A DNA stretch of 52,663 nucleotides, taken from positions 1 through 52,663 of the forward strand of contig CAIPAY010000122.1 of the NCBI GenBank assembly GCA_903863195.1, given 5' to 3'. The position numbers and the translations under genes were made by a program. Under the pieces are notes generated by a model that ran no database searches, had not been told where the DNA came from, and saw nothing but the letters and a program-made list of their open reading frames with translations. The DNA comes from an uncultured Holophagaceae bacterium. Lineage in GTDB: Bacteria; Acidobacteriota; Holophagae; Holophagales; Holophagaceae. Below, in pieces: positions 1 to 8,670 of the stretch. Numbering within the stretch: position 1 is the first letter of the stretch; each line of letters starts with the position of its first letter.

Positions 1-66
1 CACAACCTCCTCAATATCGCCTACCTCATTGCCGGCAAACTCGACTTCGCTCTGCCGGCCAGGTAG
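1..66 (+). CDS. C-terminal end of an unidentified protein (partial)
   Basis: Frame 1 is open from the first base and ends at a TAG, giving 21 residues that finish in DFALPAR. The segment is too short to assign to a family. The next gene is on the opposite strand, so this would be the end of a gene converging with the LeuA-like gene. No hairpin terminator is visible in the 41 bases between the two stops. It could also be chance open frame. Confidence 0.3.
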   Translation, partial: HNLLNIAYLIAGKLDFALPAR

Positions 67-107
67 TCCCTTACCCACACGATTCAGCGAGGAACCCTTT
101 TTTGTCT

Positions 108-1310
108 TCAGAGCGCAGCCCTGATCTCGGCTTCGGTGAGGATGCGGGTGCTGTTCTTGGCGGCCCGCAGGATGCGCTCCACCCGCTCGCCGTTGGGGTC
201 GTAGCCGTTCATCTCCAGCCAGTAGATGACGTTGCTGTGCCCGGCCATGGGGCCGATCTCGATCTCCTGGCGGCGGCCCACCAGGGCGGCGGGCACCCCG
301 GAGTAGACCGCATCGGCCAGGTCCACGTCCCCGCGGTGGAGAGCCTTCACGATGGCGGCGGCGTGGACGCCGGTGCCGGTGCGGAAGGCGTCCCGGCCCA
401 GCACCGGGTAGTTGGCGGGGATCTCGACCTCGCACAGCTCGGCGACGCGCCCGGCCAGGGCGGGCAGGCCCGAGAGGTCCCCCTTGGCGTGGCCCATCAG
501 GTGCAGGTTGATCATGAGCTGGTCCAGGGCCACGTTGCCACAGCGCTCGCCGATGCCGAGGATGCTGCCGTGGAGGCGGTCCGCGCCGGCCTCGAAGGCC
601 GCCAGGGCGTTGGCCATGCCCAGGCCCCGGTCGTTGTGGCCGTGCCAGTCGATGCGCACCGGGTGGCTCTTCACCACCTCGTCCTTGATGAACCGCAGCA
701 GGCGGCGCACGCCGTCCGGGGTGGCGTGGCCGCAGGTGTCGGAGAGGCAGATGGCCTGGGCCCCCTCCTCCAGGGCGGCGGTGTAGAGCGCCTTCAGCAC
801 CTCGGGGCGGGCCCGGGTGGTGTCCTCGGTCACCATCATCACCGGCACCTGCTGGAGCCGACAGAAGGCCACGGCCTTGCGGGCATGATCAACCAGGTAG
901 GCCAGGTCCCAGCCTTCCACATCCATGCGGATCGGGCTGGAGCCCAGGAAGGCGCCGGCCTCCAGGGGGATGCCCACCCGCTGCTGGACCTCGGCCACCT
1001 GCAGGAGGTCGGCCTCGAGGGTGCGCACGGCCACGTTGGGGCTGATGGGCAGGCGGTGGTCCCGGATCTCGACCATGAGGGCCTTCACGGCGGCCAGGGC
1101 CTTGGGGCCGGCGCCGGGGATGCCCAGGTTCAGCGCGTCCACGCCCAGGCGGGCCAGGCGGTGGGTCAGGTCGCGCTTCGCGGCGATGTCCGGGTCCCGC
1201 ACCGAGGGGCTCTGGAGCCCGTCCCGCAGGGTCTCGTCGTTGAGCAGCGGCACCCGAGCATCGTTCGGGGCCGGGCCGTTCCAGTCGTTGATGAGGTCGT
1301 CGAGGGTCAT
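108..1310 (-). CDS. LeuA-like (isopropylmalate/homocitrate synthase family) acyl transferase, short form
   Basis: This 400-residue protein has the HMGL-like TIM barrel of the alpha-isopropylmalate synthase family, which condenses an acyl-CoA with a 2-oxoacid. The N-terminal metal/catalytic signature reads NDETLRDGLQ (about residue 24). The second metal site is HGHNDRGLGMANALAAFEAG (about 224), followed by GIGERCGN and the flexible-loop motif GRDAFRTGTGVHAA (about 308). At about 400 residues there is no room for the C-terminal leucine-sensing LeuA domain. Several positions differ from true LeuA, for example FLGSSPIR in place of the usual ATSDIH-type motif. Citramalate, homocitrate, Re-citrate or isopropylmalate synthesis are all possible. 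It lies 7 bases downstream of the Ppx gene on the same strand and is probably co-transcribed with it. Confidence 0.8.
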   Translation of the reverse strand: MTLDDLINDWNGPAPNDARVPLLNDETLRDGLQSPSVRDPDIAAKRDLTHRLARLGVDALNLGIPGAGPKALAAVKALMVEIRDHRLPISPNVAVRTLEADLLQVAEVQQRVGIPLEAGAFLGSSPIRMDVEGWDLAYLVDHARKAVAFCRLQQVPVMMVTEDTTRARPEVLKALYTAALEEGAQAICLSDTCGHATPDGVRRLLRFIKDEVVKSHPVRIDWHGHNDRGLGMANALAAFEAGADRLHGSILGIGERCGNVALDQLMINLHLMGHAKGDLSGLPALAGRVAELCEVEIPANYPVLGRDAFRTGTGVHAAAIVKALHRGDVDLADAVYSGVPAALVGRRQEIEIGPMAGHSNVIYWLEMNGYDPNGERVERILRAAKNSTRILTEAEIRAAL

Positions 1311-1317
1311 GAGGAGA

Positions 1318-2817
1318 TCAGCCTACGGTGACTTCGAGCCTGCGGTCCAGCAGGGTGGCCAGGAGGGCCCCCTTCTCGAGGAAGGCCTCCATCTCGGCAT
1401 CGACATTCCCAGAGGCGCCGAGGGTGACCCGGAAGACCTGGTCGTCGAGCTCCGTCGTGAGGCTCTGGACGGCCTGGTGGCGCCGGCGGTCCAGGGCGTC
1501 CGCGCCGCGGAGGATGGCCGCGAGCTTGCGCACCACCTGCCGGTGCCATGGCGCCAGGGCGCGGAAGGCCTCGTGCTTCGCGTGGTGGGGCGGCTTGCCG
1601 CGGTGGAAGCGCACCACCTGGGCCAGCAGGTCCACCTCCTCGGGCCAGAAGCCGGGCAGGGCGGCGTTGCGGACCAGATACTCGCCGTGCTTGTGGTGGC
1701 TCTTGTCGGAGATGGAGAAGCCGATGTCGTGGAGCCGGGCCGCGTAGGCCAGCCACTGGCGCTCAGGATCGCCCAGCTCGAAGTGGGGCTGCAGGGCCAG
1801 AAACAGCTCATCGGCGAGGCGGGCCACCTGGCGGCTGTGGCCGGGATCCGGATCCAGGCGGGCGGCCAGCTGCTCGATGGAGGCGCGCCGCCGCTCGGCC
1901 AAGGGCGGGATGGCCGTGCCCCCATGCTTGAGGGCCTCCCAGATCATGCCTTCGCGGAGTCCCACGGGCAGGTGGCGAAGGGGCGGGGCTCCCAGCCACT
2001 CCATGAGGGACAGGGCCCAGATGGCACCTACATGCAGGACCTCCGCCCGCTTGGGATCCACGCCCAGGCGCTCGGTGCGCTCCTGGGCATCAGCGCGCCA
2101 GAGCTTCAGCGCGAAGGCCCGCAGCTGCTCGGCGCTGCAGGCCTGGAGGCCGGGGGCGGCACCCCGGACGAGATCCTCCAGGGTGCCGGAGGTGCCCAGG
2201 ATCAGGGTGGGCTCCGGCAGCCCCGAAGGCAGGTCCCGGCGCGCCTTCTTGAGGATCCTCCGGGTCATGCGCCGCAGCCGCCGGAGGTCCTGGGCCGAGG
2301 GCGGGTTCGCGGTCTGGGCCGCGTCCGCCAGGCGCTGGAGCCCCCAGGGCAGGGAGATGCTGGCGGCCACCCGGCCGCCCTGCACCCAGGTCAGCTCGGT
2401 GCTGCCCCCGCCGATGTCCACCAGGGCGATGGGCTCCACGGGGAAGGGGATGGCGTGGGAGACGGCCTGGTGGATCAGGCGGGCCTCCTCCTCGCCGGAG
2501 ATCACCTGGATGGGGATGCCCAGCTGCTCTGCCGCCAGCACGAAGGCCTGGGCGTTCTTTGCGTCGCGCAGGGCCGCCGTGCCGCAGGCCATGACCGTCT
2601 CGCAGCCGAAGTCCCGGATCACCTTCGCCATCTGGCCCAGGGCCTCCAGCCCGGCCTGGAAGGCCTCGGGGCCGATCTCGCCGGAGCGGGCCTGACCCAG
2701 GGCCAGGCGCACCATGGCCTTCTCCCGCGCCAGCACCCGCTGGCCGCCCATGGGATCCGCCTCCACCACCACCATGTGGAGGGAGTTCGACCCGACATCG
2801 ACCGCGGCGATACGCAT
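1318..2817 (-). CDS. ppx: Ppx/GppA family exopolyphosphatase with C-terminal HD domain
   Basis: The protein has 499 residues from the ATG chosen because it opens with AVDVGSNSLHMVV, the phosphate-1 loop of the actin-like ASKHA fold. An upstream in-frame ATG would add 47 atypical residues. Other family motifs follow: ACGTAALRDAKN, SGEEEARLI and the DIGGGSTEL phosphate-2 loop. The last third (from about residue 300) is an HD-type helical domain with RLHDIGFSISDKSHHKHGEY. The family hydrolyses inorganic polyphosphate and/or pppGpp in the cytoplasm; which substrate applies here cannot be told from sequence. It is the first gene of a two-gene unit with the LeuA-like gene and is divergent from the secreted protein at 2979. 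Confidence 0.9.
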   Translation of the reverse strand: MRIAAVDVGSNSLHMVVVEADPMGGQRVLAREKAMVRLALGQARSGEIGPEAFQAGLEALGQMAKVIRDFGCETVMACGTAALRDAKNAQAFVLAAEQLGIPIQVISGEEEARLIHQAVSHAIPFPVEPIALVDIGGGSTELTWVQGGRVAASISLPWGLQRLADAAQTANPPSAQDLRRLRRMTRRILKKARRDLPSGLPEPTLILGTSGTLEDLVRGAAPGLQACSAEQLRAFALKLWRADAQERTERLGVDPKRAEVLHVGAIWALSLMEWLGAPPLRHLPVGLREGMIWEALKHGGTAIPPLAERRRASIEQLAARLDPDPGHSRQVARLADELFLALQPHFELGDPERQWLAYAARLHDIGFSISDKSHHKHGEYLVRNAALPGFWPEEVDLLAQVVRFHRGKPPHHAKHEAFRALAPWHRQVVRKLAAILRGADALDRRRHQAVQSLTTELDDQVFRVTLGASGNVDAEMEAFLEKGALLATLLDRRLEVTVG

Positions 2818-2978
2818 GGTTCGATTGTCATCACAGTCGGGTGGGGTGGCCAGCGATTGTGGCCGGAGGCACCTAATCGGCCCGGCGGAGAAGCCTGGAC
2901 ACAGAAAGATCGGGCTGGGACAGCACCCGGGTCCGTGTTGGAATGGGGGGCCATCCATTCATGAACAAGGAGTCGCAT

Positions 2979-4142
2979 ATGTTCCCACGCTGGTGTCTCG
3001 GCTTGACCATCGGAGCCAGCCTGCTGGCGGCGCCACCGACCTCGGTCCGGACCCAGGCCTGGGTGCTGGCCCTGGACGCGAAGGGCGCCATGGTGGGCGA
3101 CCTGAAGGTCGGCGAGCTCCAGGTGAAGGTCGACGGCAAGGCGCGGCCCGTCCTCCAGTTCAAAACCCCCGCCCAGACCGCGGACGCCGCCCAGTCCTGG
3201 GTGCTGGTGTTCGAGCCCATCCGCGACATCAACATGCGGGCCCTGGCCTTCGTGGCCGCCGCGGACTTCCTCAGCAAGGTTCCGGACGGCGACCGCGTGC
3301 TCATCGTGGCCCGGGGCAAGGACTCGCTGGAGTCCCTGATGCCCGGTTTCTCCCTCCGGCGCGGGCTCTGGGCCGAGGCCCTGGCCAAGGTGCCGGACAT
3401 GCTCCCCGAGAGCCTGGTGGGCTCCCCGAAGGAGACGCTCCAGGGCGCCGGCTTCAAGGCAGACTTCACTGACGCATCGGACGGCCCCAAGGGCCAGGAT
3501 GCCGTGAACGCCCTGCTGGGCCGCTTCAAGACCGGCGCGCCCGGCTGGGCCAGGGGTACCAACGACCTGCGCGGCGTCAACGTGCTGGACCGGCTCAACT
3601 TCAACAACCCCACCTTCATCAGCGGGATGTCGGCGACCATCAACCGCGAGGGCAAGGCCCTGGGCTCGATCTTTGACCTGGTGGCCCCGGTCCAGGGGCA
3701 GAAGCATGTGGTGGTCTTCTCCCGCTGCGAGGCCGATGACATGGCCCACCCCAGCGTGAAGCGGGCCATGAGCCAGAAGTTCACCCGGGAGCAGGGCGAC
3801 TCCGGCGGACCCGCCGAAGCGGCCCGCCTGGCCAACACCGACATGGTCATCCTCCAGACGGCGCTGAAAGAGAAGGCCGTGGCCACCGGGGTCACCCTCT
3901 ACTCCGTGGCGGGACCGGGCCAGAACATCGTGGGCAACATCGGGATCATCGCGCCGTTCACGGGCGGCATGGCCTTCCCCCTGACCGCCGGGGTGGACGC
4001 CCAGTTCGGGCAGGGCATCCAGATCTTCGGCTCCCGCTACTTCGTGCAGTGGAGCGAGGACGCGGCCCCCGCCGCCGTCAGCACCCTGGAGCTCAGCACC
4101 ACCCGGAAGGACGTGAAGCTCCTGGTGCAGGCGCTGCGGTAG
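2979..4142 (+). CDS. secreted VWFA-like protein of unknown function
   Basis: The protein has 387 residues. The start was chosen because AAGGAG lies 7 bases upstream; two in-frame ATGs further upstream lack this. The first 20 or so residues (MFPRWCLGLTIGASLLAAPP) look like a signal peptide, so an envelope location is likely. The order of features resembles the VWFA-like proteins common in Acidobacteria: an N-terminal beta-rich stretch with VWVLxLDAKGAMVGDL-type sequence, then SWVLVFEPIRDINMRALAFV where a VWA domain has its first strand, then HVVVFSRCEADD. A clean MIDAS motif (DxSxS) is not seen. No function is known. Confidence 0.7.
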   Translation: MFPRWCLGLTIGASLLAAPPTSVRTQAWVLALDAKGAMVGDLKVGELQVKVDGKARPVLQFKTPAQTADAAQSWVLVFEPIRDINMRALAFVAAADFLSKVPDGDRVLIVARGKDSLESLMPGFSLRRGLWAEALAKVPDMLPESLVGSPKETLQGAGFKADFTDASDGPKGQDAVNALLGRFKTGAPGWARGTNDLRGVNVLDRLNFNNPTFISGMSATINREGKALGSIFDLVAPVQGQKHVVVFSRCEADDMAHPSVKRAMSQKFTREQGDSGGPAEAARLANTDMVILQTALKEKAVATGVTLYSVAGPGQNIVGNIGIIAPFTGGMAFPLTAGVDAQFGQGIQIFGSRYFVQWSEDAAPAAVSTLELSTTRKDVKLLVQALR

Positions 4143-4225
4143 CCCCGGAGAGCTTGACCTCTGGTAGTCGTTGCGCGGCTCCAGGCCGCCCGGCCATGCT
4201 CGAGTCCTCATTCCGAGGTGATCCC

Positions 4226-5440
4226 ATGGCCCTGACGGTGGACGGCATTTTCTCACTCATGCCCGAGCTCTTCCTGCCTGAGAAGGCCCAGGGGCTCACG
4301 GTCTCGGTCTATTACCAGGTGACCGGCGAGGGGGGCGGCGACTACGCCTGCCTCATCGAGAACGGGGCCTTCTCGCTGAAGCGCGAGGCCAAGCCGGACG
4401 CCACCTCCGTGGTGGTGATCGGCGCCGAGGACTGGATCGCCCTGAGCGAGGGCAAGCTCGACCCCATGCAGGCCTTCATGACCGGCAAGCTGAAGGGCAC
4501 CGGCGACCTGGGCCTGCTGCAGAAGTTCCCCAAGTTCTTCAAGAAGCCCCAGAAGCAGGGCGGCCCTGTCAAGGCACTCAAGGACCTGGTGTCCGCCCGG
4601 CTGGCGCTGGCCGGGGCAGGCCTCAAGGTCACTGTGGGCAGCGTGAGCTGGGGCGAGGGCGCCGAGCTGACCGGGGACGAGGCCGCGGTGCGCGGTCTGG
4701 TCTGCGGCCTCTCCGAGCCCGGCCCGGCCCTGCTCGGCGGCCAGCTGCGCTTCACCGGCGACCTGGGCCTGCTGCGGAAGGCCTGGAAGACCTGGGCCGC
4801 CGAGCCCGAGATCACCTATCCCGCGACGCCCGGCGGCAAGGCCCTGGCCACGCTGCGGAAGCGCTACAAGGGCGGCGCCAGCGGCACGCTGGAGGTCAAG
4901 GTGGACGGTGTGTCCTACCGCCTGGACTTCAGCCCGGAGGGTCTCTCCGTGCGCCCCGGCGAGGTCGAGGGCGGCTCCGCCCTGGGCATCACCGACGCGG
5001 ACTTCGCGGCCCTCAACGCCGGCAAGCTCAACCTGGTCGCGGCCCTGCTCGCCGGCGCCATCACGGTGAAGGGCGACATGAGCCAGGTCGCCGCCTACAC
5101 CGCCTACTTCGACGCGGATGTGAACCCCGCCCAGGGGCTTCTGGAGTCCATGCCCGCGCGGTTCAGCGCCGAGAAGGCCGGGGACCTGGAGGCCGCCGTG
5201 GGCTACCAGATCGAGGACTTGGCCTACACCATGCTCATCCGCAGCGGGGTCTGCATGGTCTTCCCGCGCCTGCTGAAGCCCTGTGATACGATGCTCAAAG
5301 CGAAGGCGGAGGACTTCATCGCCTTGAGCACCGGAACGCTGAACGCCCAGGAGGCCTTCATGACCGGCAAGATCCAGATCGAGGGAGACCCGCTGCTCAT
5401 GCAGAAAGTGGCGAAGTGCTTCAAGCGGCCCGAGGCCTGA
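4226..5440 (+). CDS. protein with four tandem SCP2-like sterol/lipid-carrier units
   Basis: The protein has 404 residues; the start has GAGGTG 5 bases upstream. It has no signal peptide. It reads as repeats of the SCP2 fold. Each unit ends in a characteristic GD-containing turn and an amphipathic helix: GTGDLGLLQKFPKFF (about residue 93), FTGDLGLLRKAWKTW (about 180), VKGDMSQVAAYTAYF (about 295) and IEGDPLLMQKVAKCF (about 385). Units 1 and 4 share MPxxFxxEKAxxL, IALSxGxLxxxxAFMTGK and are closest to the family; unit 2 is degenerate. SCP2 domains hold hydrophobic ligands such as fatty acyl chains. Most bacterial proteins have one unit, so four is unusual. Confidence 0.75.
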   Translation: MALTVDGIFSLMPELFLPEKAQGLTVSVYYQVTGEGGGDYACLIENGAFSLKREAKPDATSVVVIGAEDWIALSEGKLDPMQAFMTGKLKGTGDLGLLQKFPKFFKKPQKQGGPVKALKDLVSARLALAGAGLKVTVGSVSWGEGAELTGDEAAVRGLVCGLSEPGPALLGGQLRFTGDLGLLRKAWKTWAAEPEITYPATPGGKALATLRKRYKGGASGTLEVKVDGVSYRLDFSPEGLSVRPGEVEGGSALGITDADFAALNAGKLNLVAALLAGAITVKGDMSQVAAYTAYFDADVNPAQGLLESMPARFSAEKAGDLEAAVGYQIEDLAYTMLIRSGVCMVFPRLLKPCDTMLKAKAEDFIALSTGTLNAQEAFMTGKIQIEGDPLLMQKVAKCFKRPEA

Positions 5441-5448
5441 GCCAGCCC

Positions 5449-5658
5449 ATGCCCCGATCCCACGCCGCCAAGGTGACCACCCACCCGGACAGCAGCCGGG
5501 GCGGTCATCTGGGTGTGGTGCGCATGACCCGGGCCATCCCCGACATGGCCCCGCTCAGGCTCCAGCCGGAGGGTGACCCAGCCCCCAAAGCCAACATCTG
5601 CATGGGGCGCTGTGGCCACTGCGACGTCCACCCCTGCCAGCTGCACGCGACGATCTGA
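5449..5658 (+). CDS. possible small Cys-rich protein (weakly supported)
   Basis: A 69-codon frame follows directly after the SCP2-like gene and ends in a Cys-rich tail, CMGRCGHCDVHPCQLH, which could bind metal. No good ribosome binding site is visible before the first ATG, or before internal ATGs at 5524 and 5545. It is the only candidate in the 300-base gap before the convergent histidine kinase, in which I see no terminator. It may be chance open frame in GC-rich DNA. Confidence 0.25.
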   Translation: MPRSHAAKVTTHPDSSRGGHLGVVRMTRAIPDMAPLRLQPEGDPAPKANICMGRCGHCDVHPCQLHATI

Positions 5659-5740
5659 TCCCGACGCAGCCGCCATCCCCAGATGACCGCGTGGGATGAC
5701 TCGGGACCACCCAGAACGAGAACGGCGGACGCCACCCGGC

Positions 5741-8437
5741 CTAGGCGGTCCAGGGCTTCAGGCCGCGCTCTGCGCGAACCCCGATGAGTCCCAGGTGTTT
5801 CTCCAGCTCGGGCAGGCCGAAGGGCTTGGCGAGCAGGGTGACCCCCGGATAGGACGCGATCAGCGACAGGGCGGTCTGATCACTCCGGCCTGTGGAGAGA
5901 ATCACGGGCACCTCAGGGCACCAGGCCCGAAGGCGGGGCAGGGTCCCGGCCCCGCCCAGGCCGGGCATGTTCATGTCCAGGATGACGATGTCAGGGCGGA
6001 GTCCCGTTTCCAGCAGGTCCAGAGCCTCCTCGCCGCTCCGGGCCGTGGTCACGGCAGGGTAACCCAGGACTTCCAGGGTAAGCTGGAGGGAGCTCTGGAT
6101 CAGGTCGTCATCGTCGATCAGCAGCACCTTCAGGGTCTTGTCGGGAGCCGGAGGGGCTTGGCCGCCCTCCTGGTCCCCGGTGGAGACCTCCTCCTCGCTG
6201 GCCGGGAACCGGAGCATGACGCGGGTGCCCTGACCGGGCTCGCTGTGGAGGTCCATGTATCCCCGATGGGCCTTCACCGTGTTGAAGGCCATGGACAGAC
6301 CCAGCCCCGTGCCCTTGCCGGGGTCCTTCGTCGTGAAGAAGGGGTCCATGGCCCTCTCCAGCACCTCCCGGGTCATGCCGGCCCCGTTGTCCTCAACCTC
6401 CACCTCGACCCAGTCGTGACCGACATTGCGGGTATGCAGTGTGAGGGTGCCCTCCTCGGGCATGGCATCCACCGCGTTGACGCAGAGGTTCATGAAGGTG
6501 TGGGTCAGGGCGTTGGCATCCCCTCGGATGGGGTGCAGCTCGGGGTCCAGCTCCAGCTTCAGGTTGACCCTTGCCAGGGTGGTTCGCGACAGCAGGCCCG
6601 CCTGCTCCCGCAGCACCGCGTTCAGGTCGACCCTGCGGTTCTCGGCCGGGCTCTGGCGGGCGAAGCTCAGGAGGCTCTTGACCATCTTGCCGCCGCGCTC
6701 GGTGGCCTTGCAGATGGTGTCGAGGGCCTGATGGAGTGGACTGCCCTGGGGCTGGGCGCCGAGGTGGGCCGAAGCCAGCCCGAGAATGGCCCCGAGCACG
6801 TTGTTCATGTCGTGGGCGACTCCGCCCGCCAGGGTGCCGAGGCTCTCCAGCTTTTGGGATTGTTGGAGCTGGGCCTGGAGACTGGCCTTCTCCGCTTCCG
6901 CTTCCTCCTGCTCGTGGAGCATCTTCGCGAACCGGATGCTGCTGTAGCTCAGATTGGAGATCATGGCCGAGAATCGGGCATAGAACTGGCCAAGGGCATC
7001 CACGGTGCTCCGGCTCACGCGTGGCACGCGCGCCAGCGCCGCAAGATACTCGGCCTCGTCGAACCCGAACCGCTTCGCCTGGGCCGTGAAGACGGCCACA
7101 TCGGGGACTTCATCCAGGAAGAAGAACTGGCCGATGAAGAGGTTCCCCACATGGCGCCCGTTCACGTGGATGGGGGCGGCCAGGTCCCACAGGTTGTTCT
7201 TGCACTTGTAGAGCCTGAACCCGCCGCGCTCCACCTGGGAGGCCAACACGGTGTCACTCTCCGTGCAGTGCCCGCAGGTCTCGGGATGGGCGCGGTGGTA
7301 GTGGGTGCAGATGTCCTGGAAGCCCAGCCCGACCAGCACCTGGCCCTGGGTATCGAGCAGGGCGCTGGTGATGCCGGTCAACCTGAAGAGGGCTTCCATG
7401 ATCTCCCGAACCGCAGGCACATCGAGGATGTCCTCCAGTGGCAGGGTGTCGAGATCACCCTCGGGCAGCAGGATCGCGTCGAGCTTCATGCGGACCCGGG
7501 CCTCGCTCTCCCGGAGGGCTTCCTCCACGCGGTCGCGCTCCTTCGCCGTGGTCCTGTGTGCCGCCACCTCGACCGTCAGCCGCTGGTTGGCCTCCGCCAG
7601 CTCGTGGAAGATCAGCTCGTAGGGCCGCTCCACACCATTCTTCACGATGGCAACGTAGATGCAGGCGTAGCTGAACACCTTGAGGTAGTGGCCCACCAGG
7701 TTGGAGAGACCATAGTTGCTCACGTAGACCGTGAAGGCGGCCTCCGTGGCAATGGCCAGCAGCGTGGCGGTGAGGAGCGGGAGGTAGGTGCTGCGGCTGA
7801 ACTGGGCGCGGTTGCGGACCAGGAGGCCCGCGTCCACCACGAGGATGGCGATGATCACGTATTCGCTCAGGATCTTGAACCGGGTCTGCCCCTGGCCGGC
7901 CACGAAGCAGACCGGGAAGACGCGCCAGAAGAAGATCGCAGCGAGGAGCAGGGCCGTCACCAGCACGAACCCGGTGAGCACGAGTCGCTGATCGGGGCGG
8001 CGCTCCGCGCCCAGGAAGGCGAAGGCCACCAGCAGGGCCAGGCTCTCCAGATAGCGGGCCGCGATCCAGAGCTGGTTCGCCACGAAGGGATGGCCCGGAA
8101 AGACGGGCATGCCGGCATAGCCCAGCGTGTGCATCAGGTCGAGGATGCCGAGGGCCAGGTAGGCGCTGCCGATGAAGGCGAGATAGCTGTTCGTGATGTA
8201 GTGCCGCGAGTTCCAGGCGATCACGAAGACGGAGAAGGCCACGACCACGCTGAACAGCTCGGCCAGGGTGTGGAACAGGAGGTAGCTGTGCCTGGAGGTC
8301 AGGTAGAGGCCGATGACCCCCAGGCCGCAGAGCCCCAGGGCCCATCCTCTGTCCCAGCGCGAGGTCCCCTGCGGGGGACGGAAGGGAGGGGCCATGACCC
8401 CTTCTCGAGTGTCTGGTGATCCGCCGACCGGGTTCAT
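5741..8437 (-). CDS. hybrid sensor histidine kinase: MASE3 - PocR - HisKA - HATPase - receiver
   Basis: The protein has 898 residues; AAGGAA lies 6 bases before the ATG, which supports this start over the internal MAPP start. Residues about 35-265 form a multi-helix MASE3-type membrane sensor containing LDLMHTLGYAGMP. Residues about 325-480 are a PocR ligand-binding domain with the cysteine-rich stretch CTHYHRAHPETCGHC and YKCKNNLWDLAAPI. After a coiled coil comes the kinase core: phospho-acceptor in AGGVAHDMNN, N box NLCVNAVDA, DNGAGM and GTGLGLSM. A C-terminal receiver domain (about 770-885) has the acidic pocket IDDDD and a phosphorylatable Asp in ILDMNMPG. PocR domains typically sense small metabolites. 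No output DNA-binding domain is present and no regulator gene adjoins it. Confidence 0.9.
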   Translation of the reverse strand: MNPVGGSPDTREGVMAPPFRPPQGTSRWDRGWALGLCGLGVIGLYLTSRHSYLLFHTLAELFSVVVAFSVFVIAWNSRHYITNSYLAFIGSAYLALGILDLMHTLGYAGMPVFPGHPFVANQLWIAARYLESLALLVAFAFLGAERRPDQRLVLTGFVLVTALLLAAIFFWRVFPVCFVAGQGQTRFKILSEYVIIAILVVDAGLLVRNRAQFSRSTYLPLLTATLLAIATEAAFTVYVSNYGLSNLVGHYLKVFSYACIYVAIVKNGVERPYELIFHELAEANQRLTVEVAAHRTTAKERDRVEEALRESEARVRMKLDAILLPEGDLDTLPLEDILDVPAVREIMEALFRLTGITSALLDTQGQVLVGLGFQDICTHYHRAHPETCGHCTESDTVLASQVERGGFRLYKCKNNLWDLAAPIHVNGRHVGNLFIGQFFFLDEVPDVAVFTAQAKRFGFDEAEYLAALARVPRVSRSTVDALGQFYARFSAMISNLSYSSIRFAKMLHEQEEAEAEKASLQAQLQQSQKLESLGTLAGGVAHDMNNVLGAILGLASAHLGAQPQGSPLHQALDTICKATERGGKMVKSLLSFARQSPAENRRVDLNAVLREQAGLLSRTTLARVNLKLELDPELHPIRGDANALTHTFMNLCVNAVDAMPEEGTLTLHTRNVGHDWVEVEVEDNGAGMTREVLERAMDPFFTTKDPGKGTGLGLSMAFNTVKAHRGYMDLHSEPGQGTRVMLRFPASEEEVSTGDQEGGQAPPAPDKTLKVLLIDDDDLIQSSLQLTLEVLGYPAVTTARSGEEALDLLETGLRPDIVILDMNMPGLGGAGTLPRLRAWCPEVPVILSTGRSDQTALSLIASYPGVTLLAKPFGLPELEKHLGLIGVRAERGLKPWTA

Positions 8438-8562
8438 AGCGATTTCCTTGGCACCCTATTCGTCGGCAGCTCCGAACTCCATGAATCTTGTAAATCCCAA
8501 GGAGCGTCTTCGGCATGGCGTCTGAAAATGCAACCGCAGCAAAACAGAGACAGGTCTGCAGA

Positions 8563-8640
8563 GCACCTCTGAGGTGCGGAAGCACGCGGAGAAAAGAGCA
8601 GGCCTATCCCATCACCTCGGTTCCGCTTTCCTCCGCGTGC
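8563..8640. repeat. palindrome and large inverted repeat in a kinase/regulator gap
   Basis: The 233-base gap between the hybrid kinase and the LytTR regulator (both minus strand) holds two symmetrical elements. GCACCTC-T-GAGGTGC (8563-8577) is a 7-bp-arm palindrome of operator type. GCACGCGGAG (8582-8591) is matched by CTCCGCGTGC (8631-8640) and the match continues imperfectly inward (GAAAAG against CTTTC), which could fold as a hairpin just 3' of the regulator gene. There is no U-run. Roles as terminator or as operator for the hybrid kinase are both possible. Confidence 0.4.
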
Positions 8641-8670
8641 AGGCTTCCTTTCTGGGCGCTCCCTGGCGCC

